Shown here piece after piece: positions 42,017-50,765 of a DNA stretch of 64,000 nt. Numbering within the stretch: position 1 is the stretch's first letter; each line of letters opens with the position of its first letter. The stretch is from positions 124,001 to 188,000 of the forward strand of contig NZ_RCWH01000006.1 in the NCBI RefSeq assembly GCF_003668635.1. Reading direction: 5' to 3'. The DNA is from Planomicrobium sp. Y74 (lineage in GTDB: Bacteria > Bacillota > Bacilli > Bacillales_A > Planococcaceae). The notes below the pieces were generated by a model that searched no databases, had not been told where the DNA came from, and saw only the letters and a program-made list of their open reading frames with translations. The position numbers were made by a program, and so were the translations under genes.

Positions 42017-42052
42017 TGTAATAGACAGAGGGGAATAGTAAAATTTTACTAT
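42017..42052 (+). promoter_or_regulatory. Promoter overlapped by an 18-bp perfect palindrome
   Basis: TTGTAA (42017-42022) and TAAAAT (42039-42044) with 16 bases between form a plausible promoter. ATAGTAAAATTTTACTAT at 42035-42052 is a perfect 18-bp palindrome lying over the -10 box, as expected for a repressor operator. The gene controlled would be the lipoprotein at 42115. Confidence 0.55.
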
Positions 42053-42114
42053 AAATAAGTATTGCTAGAAGAAATCACGTAAAGATAAAAATTCAGGTTG
42101 AGAAGAGGGATTAA

Positions 42115-42768
42115 GTGAATAATCTTAAAATGGGAGCTTTGTTATTGAGTGCTGGTTTATTGCTGTCGGGATGCAGCGAAGAGACAGCGGCGGAAAACAA
42201 TAAAGAAGCGGAAGCATCCGCGAAACTGCTGAAAGAACAGGAGGCGGAGATAACTGAATTGCAGCAAGAGAAAGAAGAGTTGCAAGGAGCGTTGGAAGAG
42301 CTCGAATTGAGTATTGAAGCCAAAACTAGCGCTGACGAAACCGAATATTATCTCAGCCTGGCCAAAGGGTTGATCAATCAAATGAGTGAAGAAGAAAAAG
42401 GGGAATTCGCCCAAGATCTCTGGGAATATGAATTAAGAGTCGGTGACCAGCCAGTGGACGCTGACGGCAAAGTGGAAACAGCTGCGGGGGACGTTGAAAT
42501 AACGTTAGCGCAGCGACAGCCGCCTTACCTTGTCTTGCCCTACGAGCAATTTGAAGCGGCGAAGATTAGCGGGGATTACATGGATCATATTGTCAGTATG
42601 CAGCCGGAACCCTCGGAACTTTCAGGGCTGGACGGCACAATCGTTACTGCCGGCCTTTATATTTACGACGATCTAAAGAGCGGCGAATACGTAAGCGTCG
42701 AAATTACGGAAGAATTAAAAGAGCGTCTCGGCCTGGATACAAGAAAAATCGAAGTGACAGCGAAATAG
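42115..42768 (+). CDS. Lipoprotein with a coiled-coil segment, function unknown
   Basis: 217 residues, GTG start. Signal peptide with lipobox LLLSGC (Cys near residue 20), then a charged coiled-coil (about 28-68, EQEAEITELQQEKEELQGAL in part), then a globular C-terminal domain I do not recognise. Anchored on the outer face of the membrane. An 18-bp palindrome covers its likely promoter. Array H follows. Confidence 0.75.
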   Translation: MNNLKMGALLLSAGLLLSGCSEETAAENNKEAEASAKLLKEQEAEITELQQEKEELQGALEELELSIEAKTSADETEYYLSLAKGLINQMSEEEKGEFAQDLWEYELRVGDQPVDADGKVETAAGDVEITLAQRQPPYLVLPYEQFEAAKISGDYMDHIVSMQPEPSELSGLDGTIVTAGLYIYDDLKSGEYVSVEITEELKERLGLDTRKIEVTAK

Positions 42769-42813
42769 ACTTTAATCTGAAGCTGCAGTTTTTGAAATCG
42801 GCAATTCCAGGAA

Positions 42814-42877
42814 TACGCCCAACTTTAGCCGAAATATGCCCAACTTCCACCAAAATACGCCCAACCCACAAAAATCC
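42814..42877. repeat. Phased 21-bp repeat array H (3 units)
   Basis: TACGCCCAACTTTAGCCGAAA, TATGCCCAACTTCCACCAAAA and TACGCCCAACCCACAAAAATC begin at 42814, 42835 and 42856, 21 bp apart. On the other strand they read GTTGGGCGTA/GTTGGGCATA, the same family as the GGGCGATTA units of arrays D and E. It lies between the lipoprotein and peptidase E genes. Confidence 0.8.
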
Positions 42878-42915
42878 TGAAGAAAAGCCAACTGAAAACG
42901 AAGGAGCGAAACTTT

Positions 42916-43614
42916 ATGAAACAAATTATCGCCATGGGCGGAGGCGGTTTCCTGATGGAACCGGAAAATCCTTTATTGGACCGCTATATACTCAAGCAGG
43001 CAGGAAAAGATAGACCCAAAATCTGCTACGTTGGAACGGCAAGCGGCGACGCTGAAAGCATGATCCAGAATTTCTACAAGTTCTTCAATGAAGAAAATTG
43101 TGAGCCGAGCCATCTTTCTTTATTCAAACCGCCGGTTAGAGATCTGGAAAGATATGTGCTGGAGAAGGACATTATCTATGTGGGCGGCGGGAACACGAAA
43201 AACCTGCTGGTCTTATGGAGAGAGTGGGGGTTGGATGAAATTTTCCGCAAGGCGCTGGACCAGGGAATTGTATTGGCCGGCATCAGCGCGGGTTCAATCT
43301 GCTGGTTCGAGGAAGGTGTGACGGATTCCTACGGGGATAAGCTCGAGCCATTAAAAGCGCTGGGCTTCCTAAGTGGCAGCAATTGTCCGCATTACGACGG
43401 CGAGGCTGAAAGAAGGCCGACGTATCGGAAATTAGTGGACGATGCCATCCTGCAGCCGGGAATCGCCGCAGACGACGGAGCCGCCATTCACTATGTTGAC
43501 GGGGAAATAAAGAGAGTTGTCAGTTCTCGGCCTGATGCAAAAGCGTATTTCGTCTCGCCAGGGAATGAGGAAGAGCTGGTGACAGATTATCTGGGAAATA
43601 AAGAAACAAGATAA
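42916..43614 (+). CDS. Peptidase E (S51 family)
   Basis: 232 residues. Alpha-aspartyl dipeptidase-like serine peptidase with a glutamine-amidotransferase-like fold. Nucleophile Ser124 in LAGISAGSICW; VGGGNTKNLLVLWREWGL and SGSNCPHYDGE are typical of the Bacillus YgaJ-like group. No signal peptide, so cytosolic. GAAGGAGCG before the ATG. It starts a run with two GNAT genes and a DinB gene. Confidence 0.9.
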   Translation: MKQIIAMGGGGFLMEPENPLLDRYILKQAGKDRPKICYVGTASGDAESMIQNFYKFFNEENCEPSHLSLFKPPVRDLERYVLEKDIIYVGGGNTKNLLVLWREWGLDEIFRKALDQGIVLAGISAGSICWFEEGVTDSYGDKLEPLKALGFLSGSNCPHYDGEAERRPTYRKLVDDAILQPGIAADDGAAIHYVDGEIKRVVSSRPDAKAYFVSPGNEEELVTDYLGNKETR

Positions 43615-43627
43615 AAGAAGGTGCAAA

Positions 43628-44101
43628 ATGAAATTCACATCCGAACCAATGACCGAAGAAGTCGCCACGGAAATCTTGAACTGGCGTTATTCCTATCCCT
43701 ACGACTTCTACAACAATACTGTAAACGACGAATCGATGAGTGAAATTCTCGATGGTACATACCGGGCAGTCCGCAACGAAGAAAGAGAGCTTTTCGGATT
43801 TTATTGCACCGGCAATTCCGCGCAGGTGCCTGCCGGCAGAATATCAGGCGTTTATCCGGCGGGCTATATCGACTTCGGGCTTGGCATGAAACCGGCCGAG
43901 ACTGGGCTTGGGCTGGGAAGCGAATTTTTCGCTTATATAAAGCGGGAAATTCTCGGACAGCAACCCGATAAGCCGCTGCGGCTGACTGTGGCCACATTCA
44001 ATAAACGCGCTATCCGACTTTACGAAAAGTTCGGGTTCAAAAAGGAAGCAGAATTCAAGACGGACTTTGCCGCGTTTTTGACGATGGTGGAAAAAGACTA
44101 A
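43628..44101 (+). CDS. GNAT-family N-acetyltransferase
   Basis: 157 residues. The acetyl-CoA site lies in YIDFGLGMKPAETGLGLGSEFFAYIKREIL, and NKRAIRLYEKFGFKKEAEF is the C-terminal motif B. It starts 13 bases after peptidase E and precedes another GNAT gene, all co-oriented. Substrate unknown. Confidence 0.88.
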   Translation: MKFTSEPMTEEVATEILNWRYSYPYDFYNNTVNDESMSEILDGTYRAVRNEERELFGFYCTGNSAQVPAGRISGVYPAGYIDFGLGMKPAETGLGLGSEFFAYIKREILGQQPDKPLRLTVATFNKRAIRLYEKFGFKKEAEFKTDFAAFLTMVEKD

Positions 44102-44120
44102 AACAAATGAGGCGGGACAG

Positions 44121-44597
44121 ATGAGAATCACATTGCAGGAGGCAACAGAATCAGACGCCGCAGCCATCCACGAACTACAATTGGCGGCGTTTGCACCCTT
44201 GCTGAAAAAATACAGGGATTACGGCACAAGCCCGGCTACAGAGCCACTGGAAAAAACCGTCAGCCGAATAAAACATACGAACAGCCATTACTATATGATT
44301 TTGGCCGATAAAGAACTGGTCGGTGCCCTTCATGTAGTGCGCAAAGAAACAAATGGCAGTTTGTGGATCAGTCCTGTTTTTATTGGAACAGCCCATCAAG
44401 GGAAGGGCATCGCACAAACAGCCATGTTGATGGCGGAAGAGAGATTTGCCGACGACAAGGTATGGGAACTGTCGACGCTCGCTGAAGAAAAGGGGAACTG
44501 CCATTTGTATGAAAAGCTTGGATATCAGCGGACTGGCAAGATACAAAAGATTAATGAACAGGCAACATTGGTGTATTACAAAAAGGAGCTGAGTTAG
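44121..44597 (+). CDS. GNAT-family N-acetyltransferase
   Basis: 158 residues. ITLQEATESDAAAIHELQLAAFAPLLKKY at the start; acetyl-CoA core WISPVFIGTAHQGKGIAQTAMLMAEERF; C-terminal NCHLYEKLGYQRTGKIQKIN. Its stop codon directly abuts the start of the DinB-like gene (ATG at 44598). Confidence 0.88.
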   Translation: MRITLQEATESDAAAIHELQLAAFAPLLKKYRDYGTSPATEPLEKTVSRIKHTNSHYYMILADKELVGALHVVRKETNGSLWISPVFIGTAHQGKGIAQTAMLMAEERFADDKVWELSTLAEEKGNCHLYEKLGYQRTGKIQKINEQATLVYYKKELS

Positions 44598-45116
44598 ATG
44601 ATCGATTATGTCATCAAAGCGCCGAAAGGCTATCCGGATAAAATCGGCGAACTGGTCTCGATGCTTGTACACGCACGAGCCGTTACGCTTTGGGAAATCG
44701 GGGGATTGAATCAACAGCAACTGGATCATTTAGAGACGCGGCACAGCAACTCAATCGGCGCGCTGCTGATGCATATCGCCGCAATAGAAAAAGTGCATCA
44801 GGTGATATCGTTCGAGGAACGCGATTTTACCGAAGAGGAAATGGCGTATTGGGGTTCTGCGCTCGGTCTCGGGGACGAGGGACGGCGTGATATCAAGGAC
44901 CAGCCGCTGGAATACTACCTCGAGGAATTGGCGGAAGTCCGTAAGGAGACATTGAAACAACTGAAGTCGAAGGATGAAGCCTGGCTGTTCGAAGAAAATA
45001 CCTGGCCGAACGGCGTCGCCTATAATAATTATTACCTGTGGTTTCATGTGCTCGAAGACGAAATCAGCCACCGTGGACAGATTCGGATGCTGAAACGGGA
45101 AATGAAACATCGTTGA
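44598..45116 (+). CDS. DinB-family protein (DUF664-type)
   Basis: 172-residue four-helix bundle. Metal-binding histidines of the DinB fold are seen in GALLMHIAAIEKVH and the C-terminal HVLEDEISHRGQIRMLKRE. In Gram-positive bacteria these proteins are often thiol-dependent (bacillithiol) transferases, but the role here is unknown. AAAAGGAGCTG upstream, within the stop of the GNAT gene. Confidence 0.88.
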   Translation: MIDYVIKAPKGYPDKIGELVSMLVHARAVTLWEIGGLNQQQLDHLETRHSNSIGALLMHIAAIEKVHQVISFEERDFTEEEMAYWGSALGLGDEGRRDIKDQPLEYYLEELAEVRKETLKQLKSKDEAWLFEENTWPNGVAYNNYYLWFHVLEDEISHRGQIRMLKREMKHR

Positions 45117-45174
45117 AATGGTAACCATAACGTAAGTGTAGTGTTAGGGAAAGAGAGATACTGGGGGAATTGGA

Positions 45175-45414
45175 ATGAAGTTGTTCACGGCTATACTGCT
45201 AAGCACGATTCTTGGCTATTTATTATTGTTTTTCGGAGCTTTTGTCGGCGGTCTGCTGGCTTTCGGGATTGTATTAGGTGTCTTGATAAGAGGGCTTATG
45301 TTGCTGGATGATATCCATAAAATCATAACTGGCAAGAAGCCAAAAAAATCAGCGCTTGATGAATACCTGGAAGAAAGAAACAGAAAAGAAAAGGCAGCAA
45401 ATTTTAAAATGTGA
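45175..45414 (+). CDS. Small membrane protein
   Basis: 79 residues. A long hydrophobic N-terminal region (about 3-43, enough for two helices) and a charged basic tail, KKPKKSALDEYLEERNRKEK. No family recognised. GGGGGAATTGG stands before the ATG. Confidence 0.6.
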   Translation: MKLFTAILLSTILGYLLLFFGAFVGGLLAFGIVLGVLIRGLMLLDDIHKIITGKKPKKSALDEYLEERNRKEKAANFKM

Positions 45415-45503
45415 AGAAACTTGAGAAATCGATTTTAGGGCTTTGCGGGATAGGGTAGAGTATCAGTAAAGAGCTGAAACTACTGAAGAGGAAGTGGACT
45501 TCA

Positions 45504-46043
45504 ATGATTACGTTACGCTATTTCGAACAGGCTGATTTCAAACACTTGATCGACTGGGTGGAGACGCCGGAGTTCATGCTCCAATGGGCGGGACCGAGCT
45601 TCGTCTTCCCGTTGAATGAATTTCAATTGAAAGAATATATGAAAGACGCGAATAAGAAGGATTCATCTTCTTATATTTATAGTGTGATCGACGACGAAAC
45701 TAAAAAGCTGGTCGGTCATGTATCCTTGTCCCGCATTGACCGGAACAATCGATCGGCACGGATTGGACGTGTCATCTTAGGCGATCCGAACACAAAAGGC
45801 AAAGGGCTTTGCTGCCAAATGATCCAGCAAGTGCTGAAAATCGCTTTTGATGATCTCAAGTTGCACCGTGTCACGCTGGGAGTCTTTGATTTTAATAGAG
45901 CCGCCATCGCCTGCTATGAAAAAGCCGGTTTCCAAAAAGAAGGTTTGAGGCGCGATCACCAAAAGTTTGGCGATGATTATTGGAGCCTTTGGGAAATGGG
46001 GATACTGGAAGACGAGTGGCGGAAAATTGCTGAAGACATGTGA
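45504..46043 (+). CDS. GNAT-family acetyltransferase, RimJ/RimL type
   Basis: 179 residues. ARIGRVILGDPNTKGKGLCCQMIQQVLKIAFDDLKLHRVTLGVFDFN is the acetyl-CoA core, followed by NRAAIACYEKAGFQKEGLRRD. GAAGAGGAAG upstream. Single gene ending in a bidirectional terminator. Confidence 0.9.
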   Translation: MITLRYFEQADFKHLIDWVETPEFMLQWAGPSFVFPLNEFQLKEYMKDANKKDSSSYIYSVIDDETKKLVGHVSLSRIDRNNRSARIGRVILGDPNTKGKGLCCQMIQQVLKIAFDDLKLHRVTLGVFDFNRAAIACYEKAGFQKEGLRRDHQKFGDDYWSLWEMGILEDEWRKIAEDM

Positions 46044-46052
46044 AGAGTTATG

Positions 46053-46090
46053 AAAAAAGACGAAGCCGGGACTGTGGCTTCGTCTTTTTG
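46053..46090. terminator. Bidirectional terminator
   Basis: AAAAAAGACGAAGCC pairs with GGCTTCGTCTTTTT, 8-base loop. Confidence 0.9.
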
Positions 46091-46161
46091 CGGCATTATT
46101 AAGAGAATCCATTACACCAGGATACACCCAGTTCACCATTCTCCCTAATGGATGTAATTGC

Positions 46162-46578
46162 TCAGAGCATTTTATCCGCCAGGCTGATATTCACTTTCAG
46201 ATAATCGGGCAGCTCCTTATGGACAAGGATTTCATCAGTGGTCATCCATAAAACCTCATCAACTTCATCAACACTTTTGGCAAAAGGCTCGCCAGTCCGG
46301 TGACGGCATATGAAGACGATGTCGATGACGTTCACTCCTGAATCTGTCACAAACGAAGAGCTGTTTACATATTTAAGGTCAGAAACTTCACAGCCGACTT
46401 CTTCGAAGATTTCCCGTTCCAGGGTTCTTTCAAGGATATCAGAAGAAAAGCCTTCGATATCACATTGGCCGCCGACCAGTGACAGGCTGCCGCCGGCATG
46501 TTCCTCTTTTTCGCTTCGCCGGATTAACAGCCATTTGCCATTTCGATGAATGGCACCTTCTACATTTACTGCAAACAT
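46162..46578 (-). CDS. NUDIX hydrolase
   Basis: 138 residues. SLVGGQCDIEGFSSDILERTLEREIFEEVGC contains the NUDIX box in slightly stretched form (RE..EEVG kept; the initial G-x5-E is altered to GGQCDIEGFSSDILE). Catalytic Glu residues appear present. AAAAGGAG upstream. Monocistronic. Substrate unknown. Confidence 0.82.
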   Translation of the reverse strand: MFAVNVEGAIHRNGKWLLIRRSEKEEHAGGSLSLVGGQCDIEGFSSDILERTLEREIFEEVGCEVSDLKYVNSSSFVTDSGVNVIDIVFICRHRTGEPFAKSVDEVDEVLWMTTDEILVHKELPDYLKVNISLADKML

Positions 46579-46664
46579 AAAAATAACTCCTTTTATCTCT
46601 GATTATCTAAGCGGAGTATTCCATAACCCAAACTATTTCCCGGGAAATATTCCTCCGCCAAAAC

Positions 46665-47225
46665 TTATTTCATTTTCTCATATTCCTGCAACATTACATT
46701 ATAATTCATAGCTCCGTAAGTGATAAAGCTGATTTTCCCTTCGACATCTACCATGTATGACGTTGGGTAAGCCTTTACGTTATAAGCTGAAGAAATCTCA
46801 CCTTCCCGATCCATTAGAACCGGGAAAGTTAAAGCCATCTCTTCAACAAAAGATGCCACACTATCTTCGCTTTTTTCCGTGTCAGTCAAGTTGATGGCCA
46901 GAATTTCGATATCTTCGTTATCGTAAATTTTTTGCATATCCGGCATTTCGGCGCGGCATGGCGGACACCAGGTAGCCCAGAAATTGACGAAGATGGGTTT
47001 GCCGCGGAAATCAGAAAGCCTTGCTTGTTCACCGTCCAGTGTTTCGAGCGTGAAATCGGGGGCAGTCTGGCCGACAGCGAGTCCCACGTCAGCCGATTCG
47101 GTGGAAGTAACGGAAGAAGCAGTCTCATTTTGCTCGTTCGCGGATTCATTGCCGGACACGGTGAAATCGTAAATGGCCCATGCCAGCATGGCGCCAATTA
47201 TGGTGAAGAATAAAGCTTTTTTCAT
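46665..47225 (-). CDS. TlpA/ResA-like membrane-anchored thioredoxin
   Basis: 186 residues. One N-terminal membrane anchor ([18 protein letters not shown]), then a thioredoxin fold facing outward. Active site WATWCPPC with Cys87 and Cys90; [15 protein letters not shown] and the cis-proline loop AYPTSYMVD are typical of AhpC/TSA-TlpA proteins. It reduces disulfides outside the membrane, for example during cytochrome c maturation. The membrane protein gene just upstream on the minus strand (18-base gap) is probably co-transcribed and may supply electrons, although it has no visible CxxC pair. Confidence 0.9.
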   Translation of the reverse strand: MKKALFFTIIGAMLAWAIYDFTVSGNESANEQNETASSVTSTESADVGLAVGQTAPDFTLETLDGEQARLSDFRGKPIFVNFWATWCPPCRAEMPDMQKIYDNEDIEILAINLTDTEKSEDSVASFVEEMALTFPVLMDREGEISSAYNVKAYPTSYMVDVEGKISFITYGAMNYNVMLQEYEKMK

Positions 47226-47243
47226 GAAGATGCCTCCAAAATT

Positions 47244-47903
47244 TTAATTTGATTCGGATTCAGGTTGAACTGAAGGGCCATTGATAAGAAGCCTAAAACA
47301 TGCGGCAAGAAACAGTGCCAGGAACCAAGGTTCCACGATATATCCGAAAATTGAAAGGTACGGCAGCATGAAGTTGATAGTAAAAAAACCGGCAGCCGCT
47401 GCCGCGAGCACGATGCTGACTTGATTCAGCGGATTCATCCGCCCTTGCAGAACATGGAATAATGCCAATAATAGACCAAAGACGACGAGGTAAGGCAGTG
47501 AAAAAGGATTTTCACGCCAAGTCATCTGGATGAATTCGTAAACAAATGAAGCAGCCAAAAATATCTGCAGAAATGTATGCGCCAGACGGCCACCCTCTAT
47601 TTTTCCCTGTTTAGTTTTAACGTGGACAAGGATACCGGTAAAAATCGCCGCCAGATAAAAAGCTTCCGAATTGCTCGGATAAGCGAGAACTGCAAGCGGA
47701 TCCTGGACAAATAAAGGCAAATTCAAAAGGATTTTCGCGAGCCACAGAAACAGCATGAAGTTGACCAGCTGCGAAGTGATTTCATTGATTTGCTGTTTTC
47801 GCTGTTCTTTCGTCAGATTACTCATCAAGTAGAAAGTCAGGAAAGCAAGGGCAAAACTGATAGCGATGATTAAGATGATGGTTAATTTACTGATGATAGC
47901 CAT
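47244..47903 (-). CDS. Polytopic membrane protein, partner of the TlpA-like protein
   Basis: 219 residues from ATG 47903 (GGAGG upstream). About six hydrophobic helices. I do not recognise the family with certainty. It has no paired cysteines that would make it a CcdA-type thiol transporter. Operon partner of the TlpA-like gene downstream. Confidence 0.7.
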   Translation of the reverse strand: MAIISKLTIILIIAISFALAFLTFYLMSNLTKEQRKQQINEITSQLVNFMLFLWLAKILLNLPLFVQDPLAVLAYPSNSEAFYLAAIFTGILVHVKTKQGKIEGGRLAHTFLQIFLAASFVYEFIQMTWRENPFSLPYLVVFGLLLALFHVLQGRMNPLNQVSIVLAAAAAGFFTINFMLPYLSIFGYIVEPWFLALFLAACFRLLINGPSVQPESESN

Positions 47904-48025
47904 AAGAACCTCCAAAAATAGCAGCTATTATATACTATACAGGGTATAAGAAAATTTTTAAGTATATCTGCTTGTAAAGAAAAGGGGTTTCGGAAAGATT
48001 TCATTCTCACATAAAGCGGGGAATA

Positions 48026-48208
48026 TTGTCAGACTATTGCAGCTTCTGCTATAGTGTGAATGAGGGCGGTATCCAAAGGGAACTGCACCGACACAACAAT
48101 CGCTAGTCCATAATTACATTCTGCCTTGATCAATCAATGACAGGGACGGAGGAAACCAGCTGATGAAAATCCTGTCCTTCTGTCCAATTTTGGAACAGAA
48201 GGCTTTTT
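48026..48208 (+). promoter_or_regulatory. panB promoter and attenuator-like leader RNA
   Basis: Promoter TTGTCA (48026-48031), 18 bases, TATAGT (48050-48055). The transcript would start near 48062. A terminator CCTTCTGTCC / GGAACAGAAGG with TTTTT lies at 48176-48208, before the coding region. An alternative stem GACAGG/CCTGTC (48139-48144 / 48171-48176), or GGACGGAGG with CCTTCTGTCC, would disrupt the terminator. A promoter-leader-terminator arrangement ahead of panB indicates conditional termination. The published pan RNA motif occurs ahead of panB in Firmicutes and is the prime candidate, but I cannot confirm the match by eye. Confidence 0.7.
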
Positions 48209-48244
48209 ATGTCCGGTTTTCTCCCTGAAAAGGAGAGAGAAATA

Positions 48245-49081
48245 ATGAAGAACACAGCTACATTTACGAAAATGAAAAAAGAAGGCGAGAAAATAGCCAT
48301 GCTGACAGCGTACGATTACCCGTCCGCTAAAATCGCAGAAGAAGCCGGCATGGATATCATCCTGGTCGGAGATTCCCTCGGGATGGTCGTTCTCGGCTAT
48401 GACTCAACAGTTAAAGTGACGGTCGAAGATATGGTTCATCACGGCAAAGCGGCCCGCCGCGGCGCGCAGGACACTTTTTTGGTGGTCGATATGCCATTCG
48501 CTTCATTCCATGGAGACATCGACCGCACATTGCAGACAGCCGTCCGTATTTTCCAGGAGACAGGCGCGGAGGCGCTGAAGCTTGAGGGAGCGGATGAAGT
48601 GACTGACGTCACCAGATTGCTGACGCGCACGGGCATTCCAGTTGTAGCGCATCTTGGTTTATTGCCGCAGACGGCCGGGGTGCTGGGTGGCTTTAAAGTC
48701 CAAGGGAAGACTGCTGGCGCTGCCAAAAAGCTGATTGAAGACGCAAAGGCCTGCGAAGCGGCCGGCGCGTTTATGCTGGTGCTGGAATGCATTCCGTATC
48801 AATTGGCCAAAGAGGTGACAGAAGCCGTATCGATTCCGGTCATCGGCATTGGTGCCGGCAGTGAAACTGACGGACAGGTGCTCGTTTACCACGACACGGT
48901 CAAATACGGTTCACATCATCTTCCGAAATTTGTCCGCTCTTACGCGGAAGCAGGCGAAGTCATGAAAAATGGCTTGAGCGCTTATGTAGATGAAGTAAAG
49001 TCTGGCGCATTTCCGGCTGAAGAACACCGTTTCACGATGAAAGAAGAAGAACTTCAGCAATTATACGGCGGCAAAGCCTAA
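48245..49081 (+). CDS. panB: 3-methyl-2-oxobutanoate hydroxymethyltransferase
   Basis: 278 residues. First committed enzyme of pantothenate synthesis; adds a hydroxymethyl group from 5,10-methylene-tetrahydrofolate to alpha-ketoisovalerate. Landmarks: [56 protein letters not shown] and [14 protein letters not shown], with Mg-binding Asp residues of the PanB barrel. ATG 48245 has AAAAGGAGAGAG upstream; an in-frame ATG at 48209 lies right behind the terminator and is less likely. panC and panD are not adjacent, so the gene stands alone here, unlike in B. subtilis. Confidence 0.94.
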   Translation: MKNTATFTKMKKEGEKIAMLTAYDYPSAKIAEEAGMDIILVGDSLGMVVLGYDSTVKVTVEDMVHHGKAARRGAQDTFLVVDMPFASFHGDIDRTLQTAVRIFQETGAEALKLEGADEVTDVTRLLTRTGIPVVAHLGLLPQTAGVLGGFKVQGKTAGAAKKLIEDAKACEAAGAFMLVLECIPYQLAKEVTEAVSIPVIGIGAGSETDGQVLVYHDTVKYGSHHLPKFVRSYAEAGEVMKNGLSAYVDEVKSGAFPAEEHRFTMKEEELQQLYGGKA

Positions 49082-49090
49082 AAATCGATA

Positions 49091-49128
49091 AAATCCGGAC
49101 TCCTGTAAAAGGAATCCGGATTTTTTTA
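49091..49128 (+). terminator. Terminator after panB
   Basis: AAATCCGGA-CTCC..GGAA-TCCGGATTT followed by T7. Confidence 0.88.
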
Positions 49129-49149
49129 ATGAAGGGGCACTACGGAGAA

Positions 49150-49344
49150 TCAATCAATTATCAACGGTACTTCATGACAGTATGGGCATTTCGCGTACAT
49201 TTTTTCCTTTTCCAAGGTATAAATATACGGTGCAGAATCGGTAAGCTCTCTATGGTCAGCTGGCGTTTGTTCAATGCCGCAGCGTTTTTCCTGATAAGTC
49301 AGTTCATGGATGAATTTTTTTGTGTGATCGACAATATAGGTCAT
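49150..49344 (-). CDS. Small protein with a CxxC pair, function unknown
   Basis: 64 residues from ATG 49344 (AAAGGAAGACC upstream). MTYIVDHTKKFIHELTYQEKRCG.. and the C-terminal AKCPYCHEVPLIID, with a CPYC pair that could bind zinc or be redox-active. It follows the 135-residue gene on the minus strand by 16 bases, so they are probably one transcript. No family recognised. Confidence 0.6.
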   Translation of the reverse strand: MTYIVDHTKKFIHELTYQEKRCGIEQTPADHRELTDSAPYIYTLEKEKMYAKCPYCHEVPLIID

Positions 49345-49360
49345 AACCGGTCTTCCTTTC

Positions 49361-49768
49361 TTAGCTGATGGATTCAAGCGGCTCCAGCGCCTGCAGAGCA
49401 GCTGACAGGCGAGCAGCAAAGTCTTTCGGGCATTCCATTGATTCGAGGTGCAAGCAGACGATATTCGGATTTGTCTCGCAGCGCTGCTTGAAATTGACTG
49501 GCAGTGGTCTATAGAAACTGGACCAGGCAGCTGTGAATGCCGGCAATTCTTCAGGCAATAAAAGAATTTCCGCTATATTCATGGCATGGCCATTATCTTT
49601 CAATTTTTTAAAGGAAATATCTAACTCCAACATACAGGAAAAATTATTTTGGTCGGTATGGATATTCAATCGTCTTTTCTTTTTAACAAGGCAAGTTTCG
49701 CCAGTAACTTCGACTTCTGCGTCCAAAAGGGAAGCTACTTCGATTGCTGTTTCTTTTAATTGATTCAT
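49361..49768 (-). CDS. Hypothetical cytosolic protein
   Basis: 135 residues from ATG 49768 (AAAGGAG, 8 bases). No membrane segment. Mixed alpha/beta pattern; contains LLPEELPAFTAAWSSFYRPLPVNFKQR. No family recognised. A terminator-like hairpin lies 44 bases upstream of its start. Confidence 0.6.
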   Translation of the reverse strand: MNQLKETAIEVASLLDAEVEVTGETCLVKKKRRLNIHTDQNNFSCMLELDISFKKLKDNGHAMNIAEILLLPEELPAFTAAWSSFYRPLPVNFKQRCETNPNIVCLHLESMECPKDFAARLSAALQALEPLESIS

Positions 49769-49807
49769 ATTGTCCACTCCTTTACAATTTTATCCATTTA
49801 AAGTCGC

Positions 49808-49848
49808 TAAAAAACGCCCAAAAGAATCCAATGATCCTTCCCGGCGTT
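49808..49848 (-). terminator. Terminator-like hairpin in the leader of the 135-residue gene
   Basis: On the minus strand AACGCCGGGAAGGA pairs with TTCTTTTGGGCGTT (14 positions, one mismatch, several G-T pairs), followed by TTTTTT. It lies 245 bases past the stop of the uspA-like gene and 40 bases before the next start, so it is either a late terminator or an attenuator. The rest of 49849-50092 shows only an imperfect AAACCGG/CGGTTT stem at about 50048-50075. Confidence 0.6.
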
Positions 49849-50092
49849 GTCAACAGCACAATAGTCTGTGTCATCCTGTCCGAAGTTCGCTGTTATTGAG
49901 TTCAATATATGCTAAACGTGAATAGGCAAAGTAAGCAGAAACACTATTGGTTTTCTGTTCTATACTTCTATTGCCAACTTTGCTGTCCAAGTAAACATAA
50001 GTATAAGAAATAGAGTCTTAAGTCATATTAAAATTTTTACATAGTCAAACCGACTCCTTTAATTCAGGAACCGGTTTGCAAAAGGAAAAACC

Positions 50093-50566
50093 CTATTCAT
50101 TTTCCGGCTCTTCCATCCCGGCTTCATCTTCTGTACGGACAACGAGCACGTCGCATTTTGCATGGCGGACAATGCTCTGTGAGATGCTGCCCATGATGAT
50201 GCGCTCAGCACCAGTCAGGCCGGTGGCTCCGCAGATGATTAAGTCGGCACCGGTCCTTTCAGCTATTTCCTTCGGTATGACAGATTTGACGACACCATAT
50301 TCGACAATAACATTTACGGTTTTAACGCCTGCCGCTTCAGCTTCTTGCTTATGCTTTTCTAAAAGATCCCGGGCTTCAATTTTCGCGCGTTTCGCACTAT
50401 TTTTGTCATACGCTTCGACCATGCCAAAAGAACGATTGTCGATAATATTGACCAAATTCAGCACAGCATTATTGCGCAAAGCGATGCCAACCGCTTTTTT
50501 ATATGCCCATTCGGCTTGTCGTGAGCCATCCAAGGCTACCAGTATGTGAGAATATTTTAGAGTCAT
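50093..50566 (-). CDS. Universal stress protein (UspA family)
   Basis: 157 residues. YSHILVALDGSRQAEWAYKKAVGIA at the start, and the ATP-binding GATGLTGAERIIMGSISQSIVRHAKCDVLVVR (G-2x-G-9x-G-S/T) at the end. A cytosolic nucleotide-binding stress protein. AGGAGG upstream of the start. Divergent from fnr, so both share a 200-bp control region; UspA-like genes are often induced at low oxygen, which fits that neighbour. Confidence 0.92.
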   Translation of the reverse strand: MTLKYSHILVALDGSRQAEWAYKKAVGIALRNNAVLNLVNIIDNRSFGMVEAYDKNSAKRAKIEARDLLEKHKQEAEAAGVKTVNVIVEYGVVKSVIPKEIAERTGADLIICGATGLTGAERIIMGSISQSIVRHAKCDVLVVRTEDEAGMEEPENE

Positions 50567-50765
50567 CACAATCTCCTCCTTAAATCTCTAGTCAATAACA
50601 AATTCTCTACACTGATTCAATCTTCCTTCTTTTCATGATAAATAGTTAACAAAAGATAAAGCTGAAGGTTATATTTTAATAGGAAATAAATAAGGAAATT
50701 TTGCGTCAAAAAACTGTTATTATGATATTCTTAATCTAAGATAATCGAAGGAAAGTTGGAGCAAT

